Origin: Brooklawnia sp032229645
Lineage (GTDB): Bacteria; Actinomycetota; Actinomycetes; Propionibacteriales; Propionibacteriaceae
DNA: 64,000 nt
Direction: 5' to 3'
NCBI GenBank assembly: GCA_963722295.1
Contig: CAVRLB010000004.1
Span: forward strand, 241,222-305,221
The notes under the pieces are model-generated. The model was not told where the DNA came from. It saw only the letters and a program-made list of their open reading frames with translations, and did not search any database. Shown here piece by piece: positions 35,674-44,697 of the stretch. A program made the translations under genes and the position numbers. Positions within the stretch are counted from its first letter, which is position 1. Every line of letters starts with the position of its first letter.

Positions 35674-35823
35674 TCACCAAGTATGTCCATCTCTTCGGCG
35701 GGCAGCCAAGGCGTCGTCTCACGGACGCGTCTTGCACGAAGCCAACAGCGTCGCCTGACCACCTGCAACTCGGCTGCCGCGCGACCCGGGGCAGAATTGT
35801 GGGATAGCAGAGGGGACGACACG

Positions 35824-37173
35824 ATGACGCAGCTGATCGCAGGGCGTTCGTTGAACGCATGGCTCGCGGACTATCCGCTGCTCGTCGACCTGATGGCCCT
35901 GCGAGAGGTGAGTTGGTTCAATCCGGAGTTGGCGCCCGCCGCCAGCGCGCTTTCGGAGGTCGGGCTGAGCACCGCTGACATCGACGATGCCGCCGATCGC
36001 CTGAAACGCTTCGCTCCCTATCTGGCAGCGGTCTTTCCGCAGATGCGCGCCAGCGCCGGAATCATCGAATCGCCGCTGGTGGCAGTGGGCGGGCTCCAGG
36101 AGGCGCTCGGCCAGCACTTCGGATTGCCACTGGAAGGTCGGCTCTTCGCCAAGCTCGACAGCGAGCTGCCGATCAGCGGCTCGATCAAGGCCCGCGGCGG
36201 CATCTACGAGGTGCTCGCGCACGCCGAATCGCTCGCTATTGAGTCCGGTTTACTAGCTCCGGACTCGGACTACCGCGAACTGAACAGTGCGAAGGCCCGC
36301 GACCTGTTCAGCGGGTATTCGATTGCCGTCGGATCCACCGGCAACCTCGGCCTGTCGATCGGCATCATGAGTGCTCAGCTCGGTTTCCAGGTCAGCGTCC
36401 ACATGTCGTCAGACGCCCGTTCCTGGAAGAAGGAGCTGCTGCGCTCGCACGGCGTGAACGTCGTCGAATACGAGTCGGACTACTCGGTCGCCGTGGCCGC
36501 CGGACGCGAACAGGCCGCCGGCGATCCGCACGCCTACTTCATCGACGACGAGAACTCGACCCGTCTCTTCTGTGGCTATGCTGTCGCGGCCAGGCGATTC
36601 GCCGGGCAGCTACAGGCTCTCGAGGTTCGAGTGGACGCCGAGCATCCGCTCTTCGTCTATCTGCCGTGCGGTGTCGGCGGCGGCCCCGGCGGGGTCACCT
36701 TCGGACTGAAGACGATCTTCGGCGACGACGTGCACTGCGTCTTCGCCGAGCCCACCCATGCGCCCTGCATGCTGCTCGGCGTCTATACCGGCGAGCACGA
36801 ACGAATCAGCGTCGGCGATTTCGGCATCGATGGTTGCACGGCCGCCGACGGTCTGGCCGTCGGGCGTCCATCGGGATTCGTGGGCCGACGTATGCAGCAT
36901 CTGATCGACGGCTACTTCACGGTTACAGATGACGAACTCTTCCGGCTGGTGTTCCAGACGCATGAGTGTGAAGGCTTGGGGATCGAGCCATCGGCTGCGG
37001 CTGGGCTGCCGGGGCCGTGGCGGGTACTGAGTGCGACTGACTACCGGCAGCGCCTCCGCCTGGACGATGCCAGGCTCGCCCGGGCCACCCATGTCGCCTG
37101 GTTCACCGGTGGCAGCATGGTTCCCGTGGACGAGATGACCTCCTATCGCGAGCGCGGTGCTGCATTGAGTTAG
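35824..37173 (+). CDS. dsdA: D-serine ammonia-lyase
   Basis: PLP-dependent deaminase that converts D-serine to pyruvate and ammonia. The PLP lysine lies in PISGSIKARGGIYEVLAHAE near residue 120, the phosphate-binding glycine loop is LPCGVGGGPGGVTFGLK, and VGSTGNLGLSIGIMSA is the substrate loop. The 449-residue length agrees with DsdA. I start at 35824 after an AGGGGAC ribosome-binding site; an open frame upstream has poor protein character. No DsdC regulator or DsdX transporter lies beside it. Confidence 0.92.
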   Translation: MTQLIAGRSLNAWLADYPLLVDLMALREVSWFNPELAPAASALSEVGLSTADIDDAADRLKRFAPYLAAVFPQMRASAGIIESPLVAVGGLQEALGQHFGLPLEGRLFAKLDSELPISGSIKARGGIYEVLAHAESLAIESGLLAPDSDYRELNSAKARDLFSGYSIAVGSTGNLGLSIGIMSAQLGFQVSVHMSSDARSWKKELLRSHGVNVVEYESDYSVAVAAGREQAAGDPHAYFIDDENSTRLFCGYAVAARRFAGQLQALEVRVDAEHPLFVYLPCGVGGGPGGVTFGLKTIFGDDVHCVFAEPTHAPCMLLGVYTGEHERISVGDFGIDGCTAADGLAVGRPSGFVGRRMQHLIDGYFTVTDDELFRLVFQTHECEGLGIEPSAAAGLPGPWRVLSATDYRQRLRLDDARLARATHVAWFTGGSMVPVDEMTSYRERGAALS

Positions 37174-37232
37174 GAACCGTCCAGAGAATCCCCCAGAGCC
37201 AGAAATCGCTCGGCCTGACCGCCTCGGGAGAG

Positions 37233-38324
37233 TCAGCTGCGTCGGCCACGAGTCCGGCGGACAAGCAGGTAGCGCGCTGTGCGGCTGACCGATTCGTCCG
37301 GGTCAGCGGACAGGTCGCGCAGTAGCGGAGCCACCAGGTCGCCAGGCAGTTCACCGAGTGCCTGGGCGAGCCGTTCGCGAGCAGCGGGACCGGGAACGGC
37401 GGGCTCTGCCGTCGCTGCTGCAGGATCGGGGACGGCGGCAGCTGCCGTCGCGGCAGCAGCCAGCCGCGAGCCGATCAACTCGACGGCGCGGGCTCCCAGA
37501 TCTGCCGAGCGCGCGGCAAGACCGCCCAATGCCTCGGCGGCCTGCACATCGTCGATGCCCTGGGCGATCATCGCAACCAGCCGCGAGCAGAGCTCGTCTG
37601 GCTCGAAGCCTGATCTCTCGGGCTCTCGATTGGCGAGCGCCAACAGAGCCCGGCCGGCGATGACCGCGTCCGGATCATCGGCGAAGCCCACCAAAGCCTC
37701 GGACGCCGCTGGGGCATCGATGCTGGTCAGGGCCCAAACCGCGCGGCCTCGAACGTCCGGATCGGTGGCCTGTGCACAGTGGGCCAGCGCGGGGGCCGCG
37801 GCTTCGCCCGCCCGGACGATCGCCCAGCGCAAAGCCCCGGATGCGCTTGGATCAGGTTCGGCCAGGTAGGCGTCCACCAGCTGCCCGAGCACCGGCAGCG
37901 GCGCAGTGCCCCAGCGCAAGGCAGCGGTCTGCCGCTCACTCGCCGCGCCCGACCGCAGTCCGGTGATCAGTCCTATGACATCGAGTACGTCGTCCCAGTC
38001 CTGCGGTGTGGCCGCCTCGATACCGCGCAGCCTGGCGAGCAACTCCCGCTCTGCGGCGATCCGTAGTTCGGTGTCGCTGGCGAGCCGAGACACCGTGTTC
38101 GCAGCGTCAAATCCCGGGTCGTCCAGGGCCGCAGTGACCTCTGCCAGTGAGAGCCCGAGCGTGCGCAACGCCTCCACCTCGAAGAGCCTGCGCAGGTCGG
38201 CCGGCCCGTATTCGCGGTAGCCCGAACCCGTGCGCCCGGACGGGATAAGCAGCCCTACCCGGTCGTAGTGCCGCAGCATTCTGATGCTGACTCCCGAACG
38301 CTGCGAGACGTCGCCGATCTGCAT
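37233..38324 (-). CDS. MerR-family regulator fused to HEAT-like repeats
   Basis: Residues 1-75 are a MerR DNA-binding domain (MQIGDVSQRSGVSIRMLRHY, GYREYGPADLRRLFEVEALR). Residues 140-360 are Ala-rich helical repeats with an SPxVRGRAVWALTS-like pattern (TDPDVRGRAVWALTSIDAPA), characteristic of HEAT repeats, instead of a small effector domain. Start lies 2 nt after the stop of the HEAT gene at 38327, so both are one operon. The effector is unknown. Confidence 0.8.
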   Translation of the reverse strand: MQIGDVSQRSGVSIRMLRHYDRVGLLIPSGRTGSGYREYGPADLRRLFEVEALRTLGLSLAEVTAALDDPGFDAANTVSRLASDTELRIAAERELLARLRGIEAATPQDWDDVLDVIGLITGLRSGAASERQTAALRWGTAPLPVLGQLVDAYLAEPDPSASGALRWAIVRAGEAAAPALAHCAQATDPDVRGRAVWALTSIDAPAASEALVGFADDPDAVIAGRALLALANREPERSGFEPDELCSRLVAMIAQGIDDVQAAEALGGLAARSADLGARAVELIGSRLAAAATAAAAVPDPAAATAEPAVPGPAARERLAQALGELPGDLVAPLLRDLSADPDESVSRTARYLLVRRTRGRRS

Positions 38325-38326
38325 AA

Positions 38327-38977
38327 CTACGAACCTAGCGCCATGATCCGCTTCGCCTCGGCCATCGCCGCGTCGAAGCCCGAATCCGGGTCGCGGATCA
38401 GCCGCTGTGAAGCCTGCGCGTGCAGGCTGACCGCCGGATCACCAGAATCGGCGGCCTGCCGCAGCGCGACCTCGGCGGCATCGCCCAGTTCCACGAACGC
38501 CCGACTCAGACTGAGTTGGACGTCGCGTCCGCCACGGCCCAGCTGGCCGGCCAGCCGTCCCGCAAGATCGGCCCGCTCATCGGTCGGCACCAGCGCAACC
38601 GCGGCGCGCCAGGCGGCACGCGCCGCCTCATCATCGGCATCGGCGAGTGACTCGTCGGTGATCGCCGGCCAGGCCCGGCCGTCCGCGAGTTTCGACAGCG
38701 TATGCAACCCCTGCGCGCGGGCCTGAGCCACCGGGGACTCGGTCTCTGCAAGCACCAACGGCAAGACTTCGTCCGCCGGATACCTCGTCAGTGCCCAGGT
38801 GAGCATGTCGCGCACGAAGAAGTCCGGCTCCACTCCACAGCGCCGGACGATGACTTCCACTGCCCCGGGGACCGGGTTCGTCCCGGCGGCGAGAGCCGCC
38901 TGAAGCCGCTTTGACGCGTCCGGCAGGTCGAGGGCGCGCGCCACTTGCTCCAGCAGATCGCGATCAATCGACGTCAT
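38327..38977 (-). CDS. HEAT-repeat protein
   Basis: 216-residue all-helical protein made of HEAT-like repeats: RCGVEPDFFVRDMLTWALTR, ETESPVAQARAQGLHTLSKL and LRQAADSGDPAVSLHAQASQ. It has no enzymatic motif. It precedes the MerR-HEAT gene and shares its repeat type, so the two products may interact, for example as sensor and regulator. Confidence 0.75.
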   Translation of the reverse strand: MTSIDRDLLEQVARALDLPDASKRLQAALAAGTNPVPGAVEVIVRRCGVEPDFFVRDMLTWALTRYPADEVLPLVLAETESPVAQARAQGLHTLSKLADGRAWPAITDESLADADDEAARAAWRAAVALVPTDERADLAGRLAGQLGRGGRDVQLSLSRAFVELGDAAEVALRQAADSGDPAVSLHAQASQRLIRDPDSGFDAAMAEAKRIMALGS

Positions 38978-39109
38978 GTCAGTTCCTCCTGGCCACCAGC
39001 CAATTGGCTGTCACAGTGTCAGGGTCAAGCCGCCGTAAGGTCTCGCCGGAACACGGCTAGAGTGTGAGCGGCCGGATCGACGTTCGGGGGACGAAGAGGT
39101 GAACAGCAG

Positions 39110-40585
39110 GTGCTGGAAGCGGACATGGGTTCGAACGATCACAAGCATCTGACAAGCGGAGATATGACGACACCTAAGTCGCAGAACGCCTCCGAAGAGA
39201 AGACCGCGCTACTGCCGGCGGTGCAGGAGCCGATCGTCCCTGCGGTGCGTCCGATCAGTGACCCGCGCACCGTCAAGAAGCACAAGCACGGCCGCAACAC
39301 GGCGTTGTCGAAACGGCTGCTGCGGATTGCGCGCGGTTGGGGCAACCAGGGAGTCCCCGCGAAACCCGTGCAGGTGACGATGACCATCCCGGATCTGCTC
39401 GGCAGCCTGGGGCTGGCGATGCTGCAATCCCAGCTTCCGACCAGCGATATCGAGCGTCAGTTGGGCGATATTGCGCGGGCCTACGGACGTCCCGATCTCC
39501 GCATGGTCGTACTGCCCACCTCGATCCTCGTCGAGGATCCGGCTCAGGCCCGCACCGGCGTATTTCCGCTGCTGTCCGGTTCGTACCGGCTCGATCAGGC
39601 CGGTGCGATGGAGCGGCTGGTGGCCCGGGTTGTCGGGGAGCATCCCGAACCTGAGGAGGCCATTCGCGAGATCGCCCGGATCAGCCAGACGCCGCCGCGA
39701 TTCAGCGGCCACACGATGATCGTGGGGCACATGATCCTCACCCTCGGATTCGGGATGGTGATCAATCCGACAGCAACCGCGCTGCCGGCCTATCTGGTTC
39801 TGGGCGCGCTCGTCGGCCTGGTGATCACACTCATGCGGGGACGCGCATCCGTGCAGCTGCTGCTGCCGGTCGCCACCTCATTTCTGCTGACGTTGTTGAC
39901 TCTGGTCACCTTGAGCGATGTGTTGCCGGACGATCCACTGCTGCTGGTGGCGCCCGCCCTGCTCGCCTTCCTCCCCGGCCATATGCTCACGGTCGCGGCT
40001 GTGGAACTCACCAGCAACCAGGTGATTGCCGGCGCCAGCCGTCTCGTCTACGGATTCGCGCAACTCGGTTTGCTCGCCTTTGGCGTCTACGCGGCCTGGC
40101 ATGTCGTCGATGCACCACCCGTGAGCGGTTGGGCGCCGTTGCTGGGGCCGTGGGCCCCGTGGGTCGGCGTCGTGCTCACCAGCATCGGATTCAACCTCTA
40201 TATGGTGGCCCCGAAGGGCGCCCTGCGCTGGATCCTGTTCGGGAACCTCGTGGTCTATGCTGCCCAATTCACCGGGTCGGTTCTCGTCGGGCCGGCGTTG
40301 TCGGGTTTCGCCGGGGCCATGGTGCTCGAGCCGTTGGCTCGCGCGATTCAGCGCTTCCGGTCGGCCCCACCCACGGTGGTGCTTCGCACCTCCGGGTACT
40401 TCCTGCTGGTTCCCGGTGCCCTCGGGTTCATCAGCGTCAGCGAGGCCGCGTCCACGGTGGGATCGCTGTCGATGATCGTCCAGGTCTTCCTTTCGCTGAT
40501 GGCTATCGCGCTCGGCACCCTGGTGGGCGCCAGTGTCTCCCGCGAGATCCGCGCCGCCGTCCGCACCTGGCACGATCCGGTCTGA
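39110..40585 (+). CDS. ThrE-family threonine/serine exporter
   Basis: 491-residue inner-membrane protein that fuses the two ThrE halves. Residues 80-190 form the soluble amphipathic part of the N-terminal domain (LGLAMLQSQLPTSDIERQLG, RPDLRMVVLPTSILVED), followed by about ten transmembrane helices. Family members export L-threonine and L-serine. The start is uncertain: GTG 39110 gives this length, ATG 39125 and ATG 39164 are alternatives. A 22-bp stem-loop lies 77 nt downstream of the stop. Confidence 0.85.
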   Translation: MLEADMGSNDHKHLTSGDMTTPKSQNASEEKTALLPAVQEPIVPAVRPISDPRTVKKHKHGRNTALSKRLLRIARGWGNQGVPAKPVQVTMTIPDLLGSLGLAMLQSQLPTSDIERQLGDIARAYGRPDLRMVVLPTSILVEDPAQARTGVFPLLSGSYRLDQAGAMERLVARVVGEHPEPEEAIREIARISQTPPRFSGHTMIVGHMILTLGFGMVINPTATALPAYLVLGALVGLVITLMRGRASVQLLLPVATSFLLTLLTLVTLSDVLPDDPLLLVAPALLAFLPGHMLTVAAVELTSNQVIAGASRLVYGFAQLGLLAFGVYAAWHVVDAPPVSGWAPLLGPWAPWVGVVLTSIGFNLYMVAPKGALRWILFGNLVVYAAQFTGSVLVGPALSGFAGAMVLEPLARAIQRFRSAPPTVVLRTSGYFLLVPGALGFISVSEAASTVGSLSMIVQVFLSLMAIALGTLVGASVSREIRAAVRTWHDPV

Positions 40586-40661
40586 CCCCAGGCCGACCGG
40601 CTGTCGGCGCCCTGGAACCTTCCGCTCTTCGCGTGGCTGCTGCCCCGAAGGGCTGCGTCCA

Positions 40662-40712
40662 ATTATCGAGTTCAGTTTGGTCGCTATAGCCGACCAAACT
40701 GAACTCGATAAT
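40662..40712. terminator. Perfect 22-bp inverted repeat downstream of the exporter
   Basis: Arms at 40662-40683 and 40691-40712 are perfectly complementary (the arm starts ATTATCGAGTTCAGTTTGG) around a 7-nt CTATAGC loop. It lies after the ThrE-type gene and before the MarR promoter. There is no T-run on either side, so it may be a U-less terminator, an insulator or a mobile-element trace. Confidence 0.55.
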
Positions 40713-40728
40713 CTGCGGGGAAATTTTC

Positions 40729-40785
40729 GTCAGGTACTTGACGGAGCTCCGAACGCGACGCATAGTTGATGTCAGGTACCTGACA
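40729..40785 (+). promoter_or_regulatory. MarR gene promoter with two palindromic operators
   Basis: A sigma-70-type promoter reads TTGACG (40738-40743), 17-nt spacer, CATAGT (40761-40766). Two copies of GTCAGGTAC(T/C)TGAC flank it: 40729-40742 contains the -35 box, and 40771-40784 (extended TGTCAGGTACCTGACA) covers the likely start site. Their centres are 42 nt apart, four helical turns. This is a strong autoregulatory layout for the MarR gene at 40823. Confidence 0.75.
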
Positions 40786-40822
40786 GAAGGTGAGGACCAG
40801 ATCCAATCAAAGGACATCAACA

Positions 40823-41542
40823 ATGACTGACAACATCAATGACCAGACGAATCAAGAACGCAGTGGTCGCCGCCTGGTGGCCGAGCGGCTGCGGCATGTG
40901 GCCGCACTCCAATTCAGGCGGCAGCGCAGAGGCCGCCCCGGCGGCGAGCCCTGGCGTGACCCGCGAAACGGGCAGGGTCGGCTGCTGGCGGTACTCAAGC
41001 TCAAGCCCGAGATGACCCAGCGCGAGCTGACCTACCTGATGGGCATGTCGCGGCAGTCGATCGCCGAACTGCTCCGCAAACTGGAGGGCCAAGGCCTGGT
41101 CGAGCGCGAGGCATCAGCGAGTGACCGGCGTGTCGTCAACGTGCGGCTCACCGAAGCCGGACGCAATGCTGTCCAGGACACCGGCCCCGACTCGGACGCG
41201 CGGCTGGCATTTCTCGATTGCCTGACCGACGAGGAGGTCGCTCAACTGGCGGACTATCTCGGTCGCATCATCGAGAACCTCGAGCAGGAGTTCGGCGAAG
41301 ACTTCGACGAGCGCGTACAGCGAATGCAGGACTTCTGGCATCATCACGGCCCCGGACCTCACGGACGCGGTGGTTTCCCAGGCTTCGGCCCGGATGCTTT
41401 TCCCGAGCCTGGTGGCTGGTGGGGCGAGGAACCCGGATGCGGACCTCGCGGCCCGCGCGGTGGACGGCGCACACCTCCCATGCCCCCGCAGGACCGACGT
41501 TCGGCAGACGAGTTCGATGACCCGGAGCCGGACGAAGGCTGA
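40823..41542 (+). CDS. MarR-family regulator with Gly/Pro/His-rich tail
   Basis: 239-residue winged-helix regulator. The DNA-binding part is PEMTQRELTYLMGMSRQSIA, then EGQGLVEREASASDRRVVNV. After residue 170 the protein becomes a low-complexity, His/Gly/Pro-rich tail (HHHGPGPHGRGGFPGFGPD), possibly metal-responsive or merely flexible. The start at 40823 follows an AAAGGA site; upstream in-frame codons cross the operators. It lies alone on the transcript and is probably autorepressed. Confidence 0.85.
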   Translation: MTDNINDQTNQERSGRRLVAERLRHVAALQFRRQRRGRPGGEPWRDPRNGQGRLLAVLKLKPEMTQRELTYLMGMSRQSIAELLRKLEGQGLVEREASASDRRVVNVRLTEAGRNAVQDTGPDSDARLAFLDCLTDEEVAQLADYLGRIIENLEQEFGEDFDERVQRMQDFWHHHGPGPHGRGGFPGFGPDAFPEPGGWWGEEPGCGPRGPRGGRRTPPMPPQDRRSADEFDDPEPDEG

Positions 41543-42073
41543 ACCATCCCGGCGTGGACGATATCTGCACGCGCCCGCCACGCAGTAGCTGCCACCCCAC
41601 CGTTACCACCGGGCATTTGCCGCCCAAAGAACTACCAGGAGTTGCAGCGGCTACCCGTCTGCACACGCCATGACACAACAGCTACCCGAAGTTGCAGCGG
41701 CTGCCGATCCTTCGGCAGCCGCTGTAACTGTCGCTAGTCGCTCGAATCGGACCCGAGCATTTCGGCAGCGGATGGGATGGTCGGCAGCCCGTGATTCGGT
41801 CCACGACGCGATCGCAGGGCCCAGCGCTCCGACACGGCTGCCCAATCATCGTCCGCACGACAAGTGAGCGGGCGTCTTAACGTGTCCGTAACGGCATCCT
41901 CTCGTTCCTGCAACCTTGTCTTGTTTAACTGAGTGGCAACTTCACAAGGGACCTTCAACCCAAGCCCTTCAGTGGTCGGCCCACCGGCCGACCGAAGACG
42001 CCACGCACCCCTAGGTGGCAACCGGCTGTGACCCGCAGCCCGAAACCAATGACGCAGTCCTTTCAGGAGGATC
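41543..42073. other. Intergenic region and leader of the glucan operon
   Basis: 530 nt without a convincing gene. It contains a 13-bp hairpin with a TCCT loop at 41695-41724 (plausible terminator of the MarR gene, without T-run), a related repeat GTTGCAGCGGCT at 41641 and 41691, a GGTCGGC/GCCGACC hairpin near 41974-41993, and a good AGGAGG ribosome-binding site just before the next ATG. The last 200 nt may be a long 5' leader. Confidence 0.5.
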
Positions 42074-43924
42074 ATGTCGACGTACATGCTGGCGACCGAC
42101 CCAACTCCCGCAGACGATCTCATCCCCGAAGCCCGCAGGGCACGCTCCAAGAACCCTTACACGCCCGTAGTGATCACCGTTTCACTAGCGGCGACGCTGG
42201 GCATTTTCGCCTACGCGTGGTTCTTGCTGAACCCCCACAACCGCGGCGACCTGCTGCCCTGGACGATGGTGATCTTCGCCGAGGTCGTGCTGATCTTCCA
42301 CGCGTTGATGGCGATGTGGGCGATCTTCGCAGGCATGAAGGATCCGCGCGGCTTCTCGTTCTATGACGCCCAGCGGACGCTCTATGACGCGGTCGCCAAT
42401 GAGGGCCAGCGCGTCACCGATGATCCTGCCCGCTGGCCGCTGTATCTGGAAGCGAAACCGGTGAGCGTCGACATCCTGATCACCACCTATGGCGAGCCGC
42501 TCGACGTCATCCGGCGAACCGCCGAAGCGGCCATGGCCGTTCGCGGTGAGCATCAGACGTGGATCCTCGATGATGGCAAGTCCGATCAGGTGCGCGATCT
42601 GGCAGCCCGCCTCCAGATCGGTTACGTCCGCCGACTGACCAATCATGGAGCCAAGGCCGGCAACCTCAACAACGCGTTGACCGTAGCCAAAGGCGACTTC
42701 TTCGTGATCCTGGACGCAGACTTCGTGCCGCAGCCAGAGTTCTTGGAGGAGACCCTCCCGTTCATGGTCGACCCCACCGTGGCCTTCGTGCAGACGCCTC
42801 AGACCTACGGCAACATGCACAATTTCATCTCCCGCGGGGCCGGGTACATGCAGACGATGTTCTACCGGTTCATCCAGCCGGGCCGCAACGAGTTCAATGC
42901 AGCCTTCTGTGTCGGCACCAACGTGCTCTTCCGCCGAGCAGCCGTGCTCGATGTCGGCGGCATCTACGCCCAATCGAAATCCGAGGACGTCTGGACATCG
43001 TTGATGCTCCACGAACGCGGCTGGAAGTCCGTCTACGTGTCGCGAACACTGGCAGTCGGTGACGCGCCCGACACCATCGAGGCCTACACGAAGCAGCAGC
43101 TGCGGTGGGCAACCGGTGGCTTCGAAATCTTGTTCACCCATAATCCGCTCAGCCCCAGGCGCAATCTCTCGCTGGATCAGCGGGTCATGTACTTCGTCAC
43201 CGCGACCTTCTACCTGGCCGGTATCGCCCCCGGCATCCTGCTGTTCGTTCCTGCGATGGAGATCTTCTTCGACCTGCACCCAGTGAACCTCCAGGTTGGC
43301 ACAGCCACCTGGTTCTTCTTCTATGCGGGCTTCTATCTGCTACAGATCCTGCTGGCGGCCCTGGTTCTCGGCACCTTCCGCTGGGAGGTACTGCTACTAG
43401 CAGCCAACTCGTTCCCGATCTATTTCAAAGCGTTCCGCAATGCGTTCATCGGGGTTGACACGAAATGGCATGTCACCGGAGCGACCGGCAAGAAGGCGTC
43501 CGCGTTCAACTTCATGATTCCGGTCGTGTGGACCTTCGTCTTCTTGCTCGGCACCTCGGTGGTGGCGCTGTGGCGCGATATCAGCCTCGGCCGGCTCAAT
43601 GTGGCGACCTTCTGGTGCGTGGTGAACACCCTGGTGCTCGGTGCATACATCGTGGTCGGGTTCCGAGAGGCACGGACGACGCCGGGCACCGCGGACCTCA
43701 CCGAGGTCGATCTGATGAATACCGTCATTGAGACCCGCAGTCCCGAACCGCTCAACCCGGACACCATCCTGGCCGCACGTCGGCAAGTTGCGCAGCTCGC
43801 CGCCGACCCAACGGGAGCCGAACCATCAACCAACGCACCACCAGCCACCATCCTGCAAGAAGGCGATGGGCTGCAAGACGACGCCACCGAGATGCCGCGA
43901 CGCGCAGCCCGCGTCCTGCAGTGA
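42074..43924 (+). CDS. GT2 cellulose-synthase-like processive glycosyltransferase
   Basis: Membrane glycosyltransferase of 616 residues. Two N-terminal transmembrane helices precede the GT2 domain with the processive-synthase signature D-D-D-QxxRW: DILITTYGEP, TWILDDGKSD, VILDADFVPQ, then KQQLRWATGGFE. Several more helices follow. The C-terminus lacks a recognisable PilZ domain and ends in a Pro/Ala-rich tail. With the HlyD-like and GH81 genes downstream it resembles BgsA/CrdS-type beta-glucan synthases more than cellulose synthase. The start follows AGGAGG. Confidence 0.85.
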   Translation: MSTYMLATDPTPADDLIPEARRARSKNPYTPVVITVSLAATLGIFAYAWFLLNPHNRGDLLPWTMVIFAEVVLIFHALMAMWAIFAGMKDPRGFSFYDAQRTLYDAVANEGQRVTDDPARWPLYLEAKPVSVDILITTYGEPLDVIRRTAEAAMAVRGEHQTWILDDGKSDQVRDLAARLQIGYVRRLTNHGAKAGNLNNALTVAKGDFFVILDADFVPQPEFLEETLPFMVDPTVAFVQTPQTYGNMHNFISRGAGYMQTMFYRFIQPGRNEFNAAFCVGTNVLFRRAAVLDVGGIYAQSKSEDVWTSLMLHERGWKSVYVSRTLAVGDAPDTIEAYTKQQLRWATGGFEILFTHNPLSPRRNLSLDQRVMYFVTATFYLAGIAPGILLFVPAMEIFFDLHPVNLQVGTATWFFFYAGFYLLQILLAALVLGTFRWEVLLLAANSFPIYFKAFRNAFIGVDTKWHVTGATGKKASAFNFMIPVVWTFVFLLGTSVVALWRDISLGRLNVATFWCVVNTLVLGAYIVVGFREARTTPGTADLTEVDLMNTVIETRSPEPLNPDTILAARRQVAQLAADPTGAEPSTNAPPATILQEGDGLQDDATEMPRRAARVLQ

Positions 43925-43951
43925 CGACCCACCAACGCAAGGGGACGGATC

Positions 43952-44692
43952 ATGACCTGGATCAATCGGCTCAAGATGTGGGGTGGCATCCTCGGGGTCG
44001 CCGCGCTCACCTTCGCGCTGACGCTGCTGTTCAATCAACGACAGTCTCAGGTGGCCAGCATCACCGCTTCGGTCGACGCGCCGGCTGCGATGGTGGGCTC
44101 GTCCTACGGCGGGGTGGTGACCGAACTGAACGTGCGTGCCGGGGATGCCGTGACCGCCGGAGATCCGCTGTTCACCCTCACCAGCCTGCAATTGCAGCAG
44201 GACATCGGCAACGGACTCAAGCCGATCTCTACCGAGGCCTACACGATCGATCCGGAAGCCGGGACGATCACCTACCACGCCGTCTCCAACGGCTATATCG
44301 CCTCCATCGAGGCCAAGCCCGGAACGTTCTTGGCAAACGGCGGCGCGATGGCGGTGGTGGTCGCCGATGGCGAACGCACGGTAACCGCACAGTTTGAGCT
44401 GGAGCCCTCCGACTACGGACGAGTGGAACAGGGCGCGGGCGCTCGGATCGTGCTCCCGAACAACCAGACCGTGCAGGGCACCGTGGCTGGGGTCACGGTG
44501 AATACCAATGACCGTGGCGACGCGATCACCCATGTCACCATCGAGAGCCCGGCCCTGACCGATCCGGGCCTTTCGACCTTGACCAGGCTGGATACACCCG
44601 TGACCGTCATCATGGACCTGCGTGATGACGGCTGGTTGGCCGGGCCGACCGAAGTACTGCTCGCCTTCTTGACCAAGATCGGATTGAGGTAA
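43952..44692 (+). CDS. HlyD-like membrane-fusion protein
   Basis: 246-residue protein with one N-terminal transmembrane helix (residues 12-28) followed by an extracytoplasmic barrel-sandwich domain: SSYGGVVTELNVRAGDAVTA near residue 50, VSNGYIASIEAKPGTFLANG near 110, and a beta-rich domain to the end. The pattern is that of HlyD/BgsB-type adaptor proteins paired with glucan synthases. It lies 27 nt after the synthase and 5 nt before the GH81 gene, so these three genes look like one operon. Confidence 0.75.
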   Translation: MTWINRLKMWGGILGVAALTFALTLLFNQRQSQVASITASVDAPAAMVGSSYGGVVTELNVRAGDAVTAGDPLFTLTSLQLQQDIGNGLKPISTEAYTIDPEAGTITYHAVSNGYIASIEAKPGTFLANGGAMAVVVADGERTVTAQFELEPSDYGRVEQGAGARIVLPNNQTVQGTVAGVTVNTNDRGDAITHVTIESPALTDPGLSTLTRLDTPVTVIMDLRDDGWLAGPTEVLLAFLTKIGLR

Positions 44693-44697
44693 TCGCG

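Noticed and set aside
40533..40769. Small plus-strand frame crossing the 22-bp hairpin
   Set aside because: It spans a perfect hairpin and part of the MarR promoter and has no family motif; not treated as a gene.
41990..42073. c-di-GMP-I (GEMM) riboswitch before the glucan synthase
   Set aside because: CACGCA and GACGCA blocks are present, but spacing is wrong and the GAAA tetraloop/receptor and P3 helix cannot be drawn. Kept only as a weak remark in the leader finding.
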